From the NCBI GenBank assembly GCA_941918925.1, contig OW799237.1, positions 109,028,515 through 109,092,514 of the forward strand: a stretch of 64,000 nucleotides of DNA, given 5' to 3'. Of this stretch, positions 36,962 to 49,446 are shown one piece after another. The translations under genes were made by a program, and so were the position numbers. The notes beneath the pieces were generated by a model. The model ran no database searches, was not told where the DNA came from, and saw nothing but the letters and a program-made list of their open reading frames with translations. The DNA is from Phyto melanocephala (taxonomy: Eukaryota; Arthropoda; Insecta; Diptera; Rhinophoridae). Positions within the stretch are counted from its first letter, which is position 1. Each line of letters begins with the position of its first letter.

Positions 36962-38357
36962 ATGGAACTATCTCCCATTGGTGAACCAGTTGACAAAAAA
37001 CCTACTTTAACTGCAGATGGTCAAATACAAACAACACAAACTGCAAATGCTCCTAACAATTCACCCACCAAAAGCGCTGTGACAGCTACTAATATTGACA
37101 TCGAAATCTTGCCTGTCATTTACGATATTATACGTTGGTATGTATTATGATTTTAATAAAAATACATTTAAGCAGTGTTTTACTATAAACATTTTTTTAA
37201 CTTTTTTATGTACTGCAAATTAAATTGGCATCTTTATACACATGTAAAGGTGCATTATTAGGTGTCAATTGAATTTCATTATTATTGCAAAAGGAAATTT
37301 ATTAAAAAATTATGTAATTATTTTTTTAATCTTACATTTATTGTAGTGTGGAAAAGGATCCTAAGGATAATTCGGCCAAGCAGCGTGAATCGCAAGAGTG
37401 TAGTCAAAAGGTAAGTGGTGAAGTATTATTTCGACTTTGCTACTTTATTTGATATGCCATCATCGTATTGTAAGAGGAATAAATTGGATTGCCAAATTAT
37501 AAATAAAAACTGAAATCTTTGTATTATTGACTATGAGATTTAAAAAACTCATGTTTGTACGCAAAAAAGTTTGGCTTGTTAAGAAGTATTGTCAAATTTA
37601 ACAAAAAGTAGGTCTAAAAACAAAAATCTGGAGCTAAATAAAAGAACCCATCCCTTAAAATCCTACAAATTAGGATATTTTCTAATTGCAAAAGATATCC
37701 AAGGTACTTTCGGACGTGAATAGGGTATTTTTAAGTGTCACTATTAAAGTAATTTCGGGGCATTGTTCGGTAAAGACTAGAAAAAAATTGTATAACCAAA
37801 GAACTAAGTGGCTGGATAAGCGATTCTACGTTAAATTAGGCTATATCTCGAGGTGTAAACTAGAGAATATAATCGGATTTATCATGAATGACAGGTGACT
37901 ACTTGATAAGCTATAATGTTTTGAAAGTACTGTTTGTTCTTTATATTATTAAAGACATGCCCAATGTGTGGGTGTTAAGCCTTTCTGAGCTTCCAACGCT
38001 CCTTCCAACCTACCTTGCTTTATCATCTATGTTTATTCATCTTATTAAATAAAAACAGTATTTCTTTCCTTACATTTTCTATTAATACTAGAAATTAAAC
38101 CTTTTATCATAAAAAACTATTTTCAATTTGTGAAATAGAGTGACTATTTTCTTTAAATTGTAAAACTTAATTTAAATATTATTTTGTTACAGATCTTGGA
38201 ACTACAAAAACGTTTTGAATCGGCTAGAGCACAAATTCGACTGCTATCCGGCATTGATTACAATAAAGAAGAACAACTACAAAAACTTGAGTTATTAAAC
38301 AATCAATTAAAACTAAAGCAACAGCTTATACGCAAATATAAAGATATACAATTTTAA
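36962..38357 (+). CDS. MED9: Mediator complex subunit 9
   Basis: A small subunit of the Mediator middle module, which links transcription factors to RNA polymerase II in the nucleus. Three exons, 36962-37137, 37347-37410 and 38193-38357, join to 405 nt (134 residues), with introns GT-AG and phases 2 and 0. After a low-complexity N-terminus the conserved MED9 region begins at about residue 47 (IEILPVIYDIIRCVEKDP). It continues with NSAKQRESQECSQK and the coiled-coil C-terminal part ILELQKRFESARAQIRLL, ending in LKLKQQLIRKYKDIQF. Length and ending match Drosophila MED9. Intron 2 carries a dead LINE fragment. Another short CDS starts 58 bases after the stop, suggesting one dicistronic transcript, as reported for this locus in Drosophila. 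Confidence 0.93.
37680..37960 (+). mobile_element. LINE 3'-end fragment in MED9 intron 2
   Basis: The plus strand translates to GHCSVKTRKKLYN, then KWLDKRFYVKLGYISRCK and LENIIGFIM. This is a diverged copy of the LINE C-terminus found on the minus strand at 62436-62825. Nearby GTGTGGGTGTTAAGCC-like text corresponds to the LINE tail. Confidence 0.7.
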
Positions 38358-38415
38358 GTACAAAAATCCGCTTAATCTTCAAGTCTTTCTTATTAGTTTT
38401 ATTTAGTCATAAATT

Positions 38416-38729
38416 ATGGTTCTACGGTTTTTAATGCGTTATTTAGCTAATAATGAACAGCTTATAAATCGTATGGCTGAAAGTTATCCAATGCGAAGGG
38501 CAGCACAAATTGTTGTTTCAATTATGTATCGGGCAAAACATGTTGCCGAGGATAAGGGTTTGCATGAAATGACACCGGAACGTTTTAAGTAAGTAACATA
38601 ATGCTTGCGACTAAAAAGTTTTTAAATTAATTTTTTTGTTTTATTTACAGATCATTTATGAAAATTTTTAAGAGTAATATTAAACAAGAAATCGAAGGAG
38701 TTAAAGACGAATTAAAGAAAAAGAAATAA
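38416..38729 (+). CDS. NCBP2-AS2-like small protein (second CDS of the MED9 transcript)
   Basis: Two exons, 38416-38588 and 38651-38729, give 83 residues. The sequence starts MVLRFLMRYLANNEQLINRM, continues with ESYPMRRAAQIVVSIMYRAK and ends in a lysine-rich tail (VKDELKKKK). The layout (MVLR start, then a PxRRAAQ motif, then an amphipathic helix) matches the short conserved family of human NCBP2-AS2 and the Drosophila CDS that shares a transcript with MED9. Its molecular role is not well defined. The ATG lies 58 bases after the MED9 stop and no promoter is evident between them. I infer translation from a shared mRNA by reinitiation or leaky scanning. Confidence 0.8.
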
Positions 38730-38797
38730 CAAACGTAAAACTAATTTTTAAAACAAAAACAAAATTATGGAAATTAAAGACTTTGATATACATAAAT

Positions 38798-38803
38798 AAT
38801 AAA
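38798..38803 (+). terminator. AATAAA poly(A) signal, MED9/NCBP2-AS2-like transcript
   Basis: The hexamer AATAAA lies 69 bases after the stop of the second CDS and would serve the shared transcript. Confidence 0.5.
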
Positions 38804-39877
38804 ACTATTTTTTAAGTACAATTTAATTTACTTTAAATATTTGTTTAAAGCCATTTAACTTTTATCATGTACTTGTAGTATACAGTAGTGGCAGTATACA
38901 AAAACATCCGAAGTTTCGGCAAAATTTATCACATCTTATAGAACTACGTAATTGTCGAATAAGCCCTAGTTGTTATTAATCGACTGAGTTAGCTACTTGC
39001 AAACACGTACCCTTTCTAAGAGCGGTTCCACATAAGGTAATTCACTTGCACAATTCTCTCGATCATTTATTGAGTTTGTAAATGGCATGCTCCATACTGA
39101 GTATATTTGTGTTTGCCATTCTTCTTCATTACGGAGCATAGTTTTTGCACTAAGTGTTGTTGGTTTTTGTAAGAACAGACAAAACTTGTGCAAATAAAAT
39201 TTCTGTGTCTTAACGTTAAAGCAAGTTTAAAATAATGTAAAAGAAATTGAAACTGATCCAACTCGCCTGAAAATGAATTTATTTATACTAAAATGTTTAT
39301 AAACTTTTATTTCTCAATTTTAACCTACACAGGTGGTCTACTAATGTTAAAATAAAAAACTTATTTTCTTTTTAAAAAAGAATTTTATTTATGTTTTTAT
39401 ATATTTTTGTTTTTCTTAAACATTATTTGAAATTCAAAGAAAGTAAGAACACAAAATTAAAAATGAAAATCAAATACACTTTAAAAGATCAAACCAAAAA
39501 TTATATAATATTCCATTTGTATCTTTTAACAAATCACAAAATAAAAAAGAGAAAATTAAATACAAACCAAAAAATATGTTATATTCCATTTGTTTCTTTC
39601 TTTTATTTTAATTTGTTACAAGTGTTAGTAGCAAAATAGTTTTCTTTTGTTTAGTTTTTCTTTTTTCATATTTTTAATTTTATATGTATGTATTTACTGT
39701 TGTTGGTTGTTGTGGGTTTTGTTTGTACACATTTTCTTTTGTTGTTTAATAACAAGCATTTCCCTTTAATTTACAATAAGCTTTAAAAATATTTTTCTTG
39801 TTTTTTGTGGCTTTGTTTTAATATATTAAAATGTTAGTCATATTTTTCTTTAAACAAATAATTTGTTTGTGATTTTT
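38804..39877. other. convergent intergenic region
   Basis: It separates two converging genes and should contain the GTPBP 3' UTR (39300-39877, T-rich). The short frames at 38993-39261 on the minus strand are not similar to anything I know. Confidence 0.4.
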
Positions 39878-42628
39878 TTACTGGACTTTACCAGTGATAT
39901 GTTGAGAGTTCGAAGATTGAGACGTGGTCTCGGCGGTATTGGAAGCAGTTGATGATGGCCTCTTTGAAGTGCGTTTGTTATTTTGCCTTGAGTTATCTCG
40001 TTTGTCCACAGTCACTTCTAAAACACCATCATGCTTATGACTTTTCATTTCATTGTCATTATTGTGAGGTTGTTGCTGTGTTCTGTTGCTACAGTTTGCC
40101 GCCTGTACATTTGGATTTTGGTTTTGATTCTGCGGTGGCGCAGTATTGTGAGAACTTCCCTGGCCTTGAGTACGTGCTTGCATTTTATTGGGTTTAGGTC
40201 GATTTTGAGTAGCCACTGAATTGGTTATGGGCTTTAAAACATTGCCCACAGCCTTTGTGCGGCCCTCACGAAAAACCATACGTTGACCCGGCCTTATGTA
40301 TTCTGGATGTTTAATAAATCTAAATTTTACATGGGCCTTATCACCAGTCCTTAGGCATTCCTTGGACATATTCACTATTGAGGCAGTTTGTCTTATACTG
40401 CCACAATGTACCATGGCCTGATAACGCGATGATATGGTAGTGGGATGATGCAGTACCAAAATTTCACCCTCAAATTCCCAGCATGCTTGTGGTTTTAACT
40501 CTGGACTTACCATTACCATGCCTTTACGGATTTGAGATCTTTTAATTTTCTTCAAGGCAAAGCTGGCCGTTTGACCGCCTCTTACCTCTTTCACATTCAT
40601 TCTCTTGCGATGTATACTCTTTACAGCGATTGGCATAAAATTGCCTAATGGATCGGGTCCCAACATCAAAACATCATTAAGTTTTATAAGACCTTGTAGA
40701 CAGGTACCGGATACAACTGTACCAACACCTGGTACTGAATAAGTGTCGTCTATTTGAAACTCTGCTGGTAAATTATCCTGACCAGTCATACGGGTGGTCA
40801 AGAGGTTTAAAAACATTTTCAAAAGATTTAAATTCTCCCCTGTCACATTCGAAACTTGAAAAATTGGACATAACCGTTCGGAAACAAAATTGGTGGCACT
40901 CAACACAACCTCGTCGGGAGTTTTGACCATGACTGGTACTTTACGACAGCCTTGAGACTTAAGGATTTTGAACAGCAACTTAAGATTGTCTTGTAAAACG
41001 TTTGGGGGACACATATCAATTTTAGTAACGACCACAAATACAGGCACTGACAAGGCCAACGCCAAACCTAAATGTTCCTTGGTCATCCCAACTATACCTG
41101 CATTGGCGCCAATCTGCGGAAGTATTTACCCACTCAAACAATTAGCATTAAGACACTTGAATAATACAACTCTTTCAAATCTTACCATTAACATGCCGAA
41201 ATCAGGCGCATGTCCGGTCATACCGAATACTGTAGTCTTGAGGTAACGCTCGTGACCAGCCAAATCAATAAAAGTAATAACCTTTGCTGATTTTTCACAA
41301 ATTTTAACCCAATCCAAAGTGCCATGATCTGGTTTATTTACAACATTTCCAATACTATCGAATCCTAAAAAAAAATTTTATTTTTTTTTTTAATTTTTTT
41401 TTTATTTAATATATTATTTATATTTTTATAATTTTTTTTTTTATTTTTTTATTTTTTCTTTTAGCATACATACGTAAAGTTATAATTTTACAATGGGTTG
41501 TTTTTATATATGTATGTTTTTTATATGTATGTACGTATTTTATATGGGATGAATGGTGATACAAACTACTGTTATTGTATGACTACACGTTGTGAAGGGT
41601 ATATAAGATTCGGCACGGCCGAATATAGCGCTCTTACTTGTTTAAATTAGACTTTTCAAATACTTTAAACTAAAAGATATTTGCTGTATTTACAAAAAAT
41701 CCCAAGTCCTAAGAAGTCTTTTCGAAAAATTATAGAATTAATGAAAAGAATTGTGTGCTTTTTTGTAAAATTTTAAAATATTTTTACATTTTTTAAGCAA
41801 AAATTACATTATGATAATTCGACCCTTTTTTCTTCTTCTTTTTGGACAAAATTTTTCTTTTGCAAAAAACTATTATTTTGTTAGCATTCTAAATTTGTTT
41901 GTATATATATACTTACCCAAAATATCGTTTCCCACCGAACTGGTACGACCACTTTCCATTTCATGTTTATGACGAAATAAACGCTGACGAGCATGACCTC
42001 GACCATTATCCAGTTCGCCATGAGTTAATACACCAAGTAGTGTAGATTTACCAGCATCTACATTACCTACTACCGCAACTCTAGATGGTAAGATATTCCA
42101 AGCTAAATAACAACGGACTGAAATTTCTTTATGCTTAACGTATATATGTACCTAATTTCCATAAAATCAGAAGTATCCACACGTTTACGTATCAAATATT
42201 GGCCGGTTATGCCTTTTTCCACTTTACGTTGCCTTAGCAATACCATATCAGCAACAATTGTGGTGGCTAAAGACTGTAAGGTGGCAACAGCAGCCTTGTA
42301 TTCTTCCTCATCCAAACCACTATCTACGCCATCTGAATTGCGTTAAAAAGACAAGGCTTTAATGATATTACAACCATTTATTGTTTTTCACTCTCCTACC
42401 TTCTCCCACTCCAATTTCATATATAGTTTCACCACGACTATCTTGTGTTCTTTCTTCCAAGCGCTTTTTTAATAACTCAAATTGTTCTTCGGTTGGACTC
42501 ACTAATACCTTTTTACCTCTTATGGAAAAATAATCGGTAAGAGGTGTTTGAATATCGGGAAAAGATTCATTATAAGGTGAATTGGCACCTCCTACTCCTC
42601 CTCCACCATTTCCTATAGCCGGTTTCAT
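39878..42628 (-). CDS. GTP-binding protein of the GTPBP1/GTPBP2 family
   Basis: A translational GTPase related to EF-Tu/eEF1A, involved in ribosome and mRNA quality control in animals. Five exons (42628-42400, 42332-42152, 42080-41917, 41364-41186, 41113-39878) join to 662 residues; human GTPBP1 has 669. Visible motifs: [15 protein letters not shown] near the start; [19 protein letters not shown], the P-loop; [10 protein letters not shown] and [14 protein letters not shown], switch I region; [20 protein letters not shown]3; [21 protein letters not shown]4. Then come the EF-Tu-like beta-barrel domains ([49 protein letters not shown]). The last roughly 110 residues are low-complexity (Q, N, S rich). 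It could be the orthologue of Drosophila Dgp-1 or of CG2017; I cannot decide. The acceptor of exon 4 abuts a repeat insertion. Confidence 0.95.
41369..41642 (+). mobile_element. INE-1/DINE-1-like element, copy 6 (3' part), in GTPBP intron 3
   Basis: A T/A homopolymer-rich core, ATACATACGTAAAGTTATAA, GGGATGAATGGTGATACAAA, GTTGTGAAGGGTATATAAG, the palindrome ATTCGGCACGGCCGAAT and CTTACTTGTTT match the right half of copies 1 and 7. It begins only a few bases from the exon 4 acceptor at 41365-41366. Confidence 0.75.
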
Positions 42629-43240
42629 ATTGGACTTTGCCTAGACCTTTGTCAGTGTTCACTTTTTAATCCTCTTTAGTGTTTTATTTTCGTCTAAAAG
42701 TTTTTTTATTTTGGGCGGCGTTGTTCAACATTTCCTTTGCACCAGTTTGAGTAAATTCTTTAATTTTTGTTTCTTTTGTTAACCCAGCTTTAAAAAAAAT
42801 ATATTAATTATATTTATTTATTTTTCAGTTTAATTTTAGATCTATAAAAATGTTTTTTGTCTGTTGTGCTGTAGGAGCTCATTGCTTGTTCGTTAGCAAA
42901 TTACAACTAAAACTATTGTTACTGTTGCAATATCTTTAAATAAATTGAGTACATGATGAAATTATTTACAATAATTATGATGATGCAATTATAGAAGAAA
43001 GTCAAGAAATACATTTGTAACTTTGTCTAAAACATGATGTTAAACCAAAAGATTAAAATCCTTGGTAGGTACCTCCAGTATTCAATTGAATGTAAATCCT
43101 ATATTGTAAACTTAAAATAATTTAATTTCTTATTTTATTCAATAATTTAAAATATTGCAATTCTATAAATTTCCCTATTTGAAAAAAATAAAAATATGTT
43201 TACAATTATTCATTGTAAAGTAGGTACATATATAAATAAA

Positions 43241-43461
43241 CAGGGGCTGTGAAATAAAAACTTTTGGTGTTATATCATCATATCATACCTTATACTGTTT
43301 AAAACCTCTTTTCTTAATATTTTCACGGAAAAAAACAGCCAGCGGCTTAATTCTCGTTGTGAAATGAAAAGTTTTTTTTGTGTCATATCATATGGTGGCA
43401 CCATACCTTTTGCTGTACAGAAACTTTTCATTTCGATGTTTCAAAGAACAAGAATTGTGCC
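43241..43461. repeat. palindromic MITE, copy 2 (rearranged, partly duplicated)
   Basis: It opens CAGGGGCTGTGAAATAAAAAC and contains a second internal start (GTTGTGAAATGAAAAG at about 43360). It then runs through GTCATATCATATGGTGGCAC to CTTTTCATTTCGATG and AACAAGAATTGTGCCC. Confidence 0.6.
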
Positions 43462-44327
43462 CAAGGTGTAGACTACGGGGTTAATATTTTAAAATGATGC
43501 CACGTTTTGAGCTTTTATTTTTTCGTACTTGATGGGTAAACACAAACAAATACAAAAGCAATTTTAAAAGCAAAACAATTTTAAATACATAACAAATCGT
43601 CATAAGAATAATGTACAAAACAAAAAATGGATAAGCTAAATCAAAATAAATAAAAACGAAAATTTTTATGCTCTGCCAAACTTTGCTCTACACAAAAATA
43701 AAAGAAAATATTGCGTCGGGTAAAATAATCAACAGAAAAGGACGGAAAGTAAAAGGTTAAACTGTTACTAAACAATTTACAGAATATAAAACAAATATTT
43801 GATATGAATTTAAATATTCGAGGGGGTTAGTTTAATCGAAAAGAGAGACGATTTTTTCCTTTATTTTTAGTAATATATAGGTAAATACAAACTTAATATA
43901 AGTTGCCAAAATAAGCAAAAAGTGAAAGGATTTCTATACAACTTTTTTAATATATATAATTACTTTAAACATCCCAAGTTTACCTCTTTACACTTTTTTT
44001 ATTTTGGCGTCGTATGCAAAAATGTTTACCTATTAATTATTGCACTACGAAGCTTTTCTACCCTGTAATTTCACTTTAAACTTATTAATACCACTGCCAA
44101 ATTTGCTTTTTTCATTACTTATTACAAGAAATGTTTCTTTATTTTTCTATTAATTTTTATTTTTCAAAGAGTATTTAATTTTCTACACCAAAAAAGAATC
44201 CAAGAAAAATATAACTGCATATTTTGACGTGTAGCAAAAACACAATGTTGTCTGTTTAATTCAGACAGAAGTCACAGATAATGATCAAAAAACGCTAACA
44301 ATTATGTTTTGAACAAATCTACACCAT

Positions 44328-44530
44328 TTCTAATTGTTTTTCAGAAATTTCTTTTTGTATATCAAAAATTTATAATTGTATATTAAAAATTTCTACTTAT
44401 ATTACAGAAATTTATATATCAAAAATTTCCAATTATATTTCAGAAATTTTTATTTATATTTCAGAAATTTCCATATGTATTTATAAAATTTCTATATGTA
44501 TTCTAGAAATTTCTATTCGTATTTTACTCG
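44328..44530. repeat. degenerate minisatellite around AGAAATTTCTAT
   Basis: Around eight imperfect units of about 21-30 bases share the palindromic core AGAAATTTCT or AAAATTTC, separated by TTATAT spacers. Confidence 0.7.
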
Positions 44531-44876
44531 TATCCGATTAGCTAATTGTTTTTTTTATACAATTTTTCAGACTTACCACCTTTTTCTAATATTATGTCTG
44601 CATTTGTCGAACTAATTATTAAAATTAGTAAAAAAAAAAATTATGTGACATATGCAAACATAATTACAAAAACAAAATTCATGTGTTTTTAATTCTTGTG
44701 TTTGTTGCCGGGATGCATATACCTCATGAATATGCCTTGAACTTTCGGAATATATAAAATTTGTTTAAAAAGTCTAACTCATTAAAACGCGGGATTAATT
44801 TTAAGAAAATATTTAAGTTTTTAGTAGACATAAAAAGTATTAATACAGTTTTTCATTACGAATCACGAACACACAG

Positions 44877-45012
44877 CAGGGTATCAATTCTCGTTCTATG
44901 CAACTATGAAATGAAAAGTTTTTGTGTGTCATATCATATGGTGTCACCATACCCTTTGCTATACAAACATTTTTTCATTTCACAGTTTCACAGAACGAGA
45001 ATTGAGCCCCTG
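44877..45012. repeat. palindromic 136-bp MITE, copy 3 (best preserved)
   Basis: CAGGGTATCAATTCTCGTTCT at the left pairs with AGAACGAGAATTGAGCCCCTG at the right. ATGAAATGAAAAG pairs inward with TTTTTTCATTTCACAG. The whole element can fold into one long hairpin with GTCATATCATATGGTGTCAC near the middle. There is no coding capacity. Confidence 0.75.
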
Positions 45013-45569
45013 GTGGCAATATCCCTACAGCAAACAAAAATTGTAATTTACTTATTTATAAATAAGTTTTTGCACAAATATTAGTATTTTTACAATTTTT
45101 AAAAAAATTTACCACTTTTATACAATTTCTCAACCAACGCACAGTACATGCTGTTGAATATAAAACGAGTAGAAAACAATCAGCTGGCTTCTTAACATCA
45201 CCTGATATGAATTCGCCTTAGACTAAACGAAACTAGATTAAATTTTACATATATAGATAAAAAACGAGATTAACATATAGCCTGCTTTCAAAAAATAAAA
45301 AAAATTGTCGGAATACAAATCATATAACCAATATACAAAAAAATAATTCATACAAAAAAAATAATATATACAAAAAAATAAAAAAACAACACATAAATAA
45401 TATCCAAATTAAACTATAAAAAGCTCACATTGGGCAATTTTGTATATTACAAAAACTGTAAAAGTTTTCCAACCCTTCTTAAAATTTTTAGTCCTTATTG
45501 TGAATAAGTAAATAATTGTACCATGAACTTGGCATTACTTTAAGTTGATTATTTCCAGTGTCAATGTAA

Positions 45570-46624
<1,055 letters not shown>

Positions 46625-47219
46625 TCTTAAAAGCAGTGTCGCATTTGAATGTCAATACTATTAAAAATTATTTTCCAAATCATAAGAACTCTTTGTAAAC
46701 ATTTTAAAAATTTTATGGAAACATGGTTTGTAATGTTTGTAATGGTTTTATGTTTTTTATTAAAAAGCGTCGTTTATTGCATTGGCTTAAAACTTCAAAC
46801 GATTTACTCTAAAAAATATGTACAATTTTTTTAAGTGGAAAAATATCTACAAAAAATTATCTGTTTATTGACATACAATACAAATTTCACCATTCGAGTT
46901 TTTGGTTAACTTTAGAACTCAAGTTCTTTAAAGTTGTATTTTAATTTTTATCTGCCAAATAAAACATTGAAATACAACGGTTTTCATCACATACTTAATA
47001 ATTTTGTATTCTTTTCTTAATGCTTTATCCATTAAAACTCGTTTCAACTCGACATTGTCTTTAAGCTAAATATTTTTTATCAATACCTATTACACATAGT
47101 ATCATATCCGATGACCTATATATTTTGATAATTTAATATACAAATTATTTTTTTTTCCACAGTTTATTTAACAAAACAAAAAATTTAATAAAAATACTTT
47201 ATCAAAATAATTTCCATTA
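46625..47219. other. convergent 3' region of Prosalpha1 and phr
   Basis: AT-rich 3' UTR sequence for both genes. No further gene is seen. Confidence 0.5.
46958..46963 (+). terminator. AATAAA poly(A) signal, proteasome gene
   Basis: AATAAA about 335 bases after the Prosalpha1 stop codon, on the coding strand. Confidence 0.45.
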
Positions 47220-48833
47220 CTACTTGGTGTATACTTTGCCACCATAACGTGCCACAAATGCATTAACATTAAATTTACGCTTGCAGCCTTGATAATTCAT
47301 ATAACGAATTTTACCAAATATTGCTCGTTCGGCCCATCCTTGATCATGAATGCCACCAATTGACCACATGCAACCTAAAACATTAAAAATAGTTTTTAAC
47401 TGTTTTAAACTATGCCAAACTTACTTACCCACATAACCATTCGGATCTCTGCCATCTAAACTATACTTATCATTAAGTAAAATGGCATATTCCAAAGCTT
47501 GATCTGGTGATTGGGTCCATTCTAAAATTTTCTTTGCCCAATACATGCGTAAAAATCCATGCATTTTGCCCTCTTTTACTAATTGGATTTGAGCAGAATT
47601 CCATAGATCATCATGAGTTCGCGATTGCTCAAATTCTTCAAGTGTATAGCAAGGCGTACGTTTATCCTTTCGATGGTCATTCAAAGTTTTAGCTGCCCAA
47701 TCGTGCAGTCCTTTAAGATTGTCATAGTTTTTGTTATAAAAACAAAAATTATCGGCCAATTCTCGCCGTACTATAGCTTCTTCACAAAATGCTTCAACGG
47801 ACTCCTTAAACTTTGCTTTATACTCTTTTACCTCCAAGACACATCGTTGAACTGAAATTTGCCCAAAATGGAACCAGGGAGATAAACCCGACAGACAATT
47901 TTTTGTAGGATCATTACGACTATCACTGAACATTTTCAATCGTTTTATGCAAAACTCTTGTAGCTGTTTACAAGCTGCTTTATAACCCGGCTTTGTATCA
48001 GCCACTTCACCTACAGACATATCACATTCTAAGGAATTATAGGCGGCCTGCCAATCTACTTGAACTAATCCTTTATCATAATGTATAGTATGCTTAATTA
48101 AAGGCGGGAACTCTGTTAAAAATTCGGACAGTTTTGAGTTTATTTTATTGCGTATTGTACGGGCGCCATATTCCTGTTTATCGGAAGACACCCATACTGG
48201 CACTATGTTATGAGCATCCACCTGAATTAAGGGAACTGATTCAGGTAACTTTTGTTTTACGTCTTCAACCCATTGCATGGGTACACGTAAAGGCGCAAAG
48301 TCACATACTACAGCCGCACAATCATGAGCTGCCACAAATTCCGGTAATCGATCTTTAGAGGGACCAATAAGCAACTGAAATTGAATATTCAAAGTTTTAC
48401 ACTCTTCGGCCACTTCTTCTAAACCACCCAACATGAATTTATAATGCCTTATGGTGGCATTGAGAAATTTGGGTACCAAACAAAACACAACAACCAATGG
48501 TAATTTTAACTTTAAGGCCAAACGTTGGGCATACAAAAATGCCCAGTTATCTTGAACACGCATGTCACGTGACATCCAATATATAACGGGACCCTTGCAG
48601 TCTTCTCCAACTTCTTTTACAGAGTTTAAAATGCGTACCCGTTTCTTAATAAAAGAAAAATCTGTGATACTGGCTGCACATTTCAAACGTTTTTCATGTA
48701 GAGAATCTATATAATCATTATTTTCCTTGGAGTTTAAGGTTGGACTTAATGATTTGTCATAGTTTTCAGATTTCGATTTTTTTGAAGAATTCTCGGCTTT
48801 TAAAGCTTTACTACCTGATGCAGCTCGTTTCAT
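47220..48833 (-). CDS. phr: class II CPD DNA photolyase
   Basis: Light-driven flavoprotein that splits cyclobutane pyrimidine dimers. Two exons, 48833-47429 and 47374-47220, join in frame (54-base GT-AG intron) to 519 residues, close to other insect class II enzymes. The N-terminal 45 residues are lysine-rich with KKSKSE, probably a nuclear localisation segment. The antenna/Rossmann domain starts near [20 protein letters not shown] and includes [17 protein letters not shown]. The FAD-binding helical domain includes [64 protein letters not shown] and [20 protein letters not shown]. It ends with [16 protein letters not shown] and [17 protein letters not shown]. All class II landmarks are present and the frame is intact, so it should be active. 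Confidence 0.97.
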
Positions 48834-49091
48834 TCTAAATTATTAATCAAATCTTAGTGCCTTTTACATTTTTTAATAAAAATAAATAGCTTACGTTTTA
48901 TACCAGTAACTCTTTTTGTTAAGAAATGATTTATTTGAAAGTAATATCATTCAAATTTTTAAATAAATAAAGAAGTCACATTAATTGAAATCAATCAAAA
49001 TAGTTTAAAACGAAAATTTTCTTGAAAATCGCAATTTTTACTGAGTTGTATTTCATTTGTCTTGTTTACGTCGTGGAAAGTAATTCCAAGG

Positions 49092-49336
49092 CATGGTACA
49101 ATCATCAGGTAGCCTCACTTAAGCAACTATTTTTTTCTTCTTTACCTTACGGCTTAACTAAAATGTCAAATTTTGTTTATGTATGTGTATATATTGTGTA
49201 CGTATATATTCTACCGCCAAAAAAAAAAAACACAAACACATTTGCTTTTTGACATTTAAGTCGTCGTTTTCCAACAACAAAATGCATGTAGAATTTTGTT
49301 GTTGCAGAACTGAGGCTACCTGATGATTGTACCATG
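49092..49336. mobile_element. hAT-type MITE, copy 1 (245 bp)
   Basis: It begins CATGGTACAATCATCAGG and ends in the exact complement (CCTGATGATTGTACCATG). The flanks TTCCAAGG and TATCAAGG agree at six of eight bases, compatible with an old 8-bp target duplication. It is highly similar to 58639-58881, including ATATTCTACCGCCAAAAAA and GACATTTAAGTCGTCG. Confidence 0.8.
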
Positions 49337-49348
49337 TATCAAGGTATA

Positions 49349-49446
49349 TTATACCCTTCACCATTATGGACATGGGTAAATTTATAAATGCTTAGATACA
49401 AAAGGAATGACAAAACTAACCTTGGCACCACAGGTGAAGGGTACAA
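49349..49446. mobile_element. fragment with both INE-1-like termini
   Basis: TATACCCTTCACCATTATGG and the inverted CACCACAGGTGAAGGGTACA lie about 75 bases apart. The reduced remnant also keeps AAAGGAATGACAAAACTA. Confidence 0.5.

Noticed and set aside
39949..40219. Plus-strand ORFs over the GTPBP C-terminus
   Set aside because: They are antisense shadows of the low-complexity Q/N-rich tail coding region.
41330..41345. Apparent 1-base insertion causing a frameshift in the conserved NVVNKPDHG region of the GTPBP gene
   Set aside because: It came from my miscounting a line boundary. Recounted, exon 4 is 179 bases, phase closes and the frame is intact.
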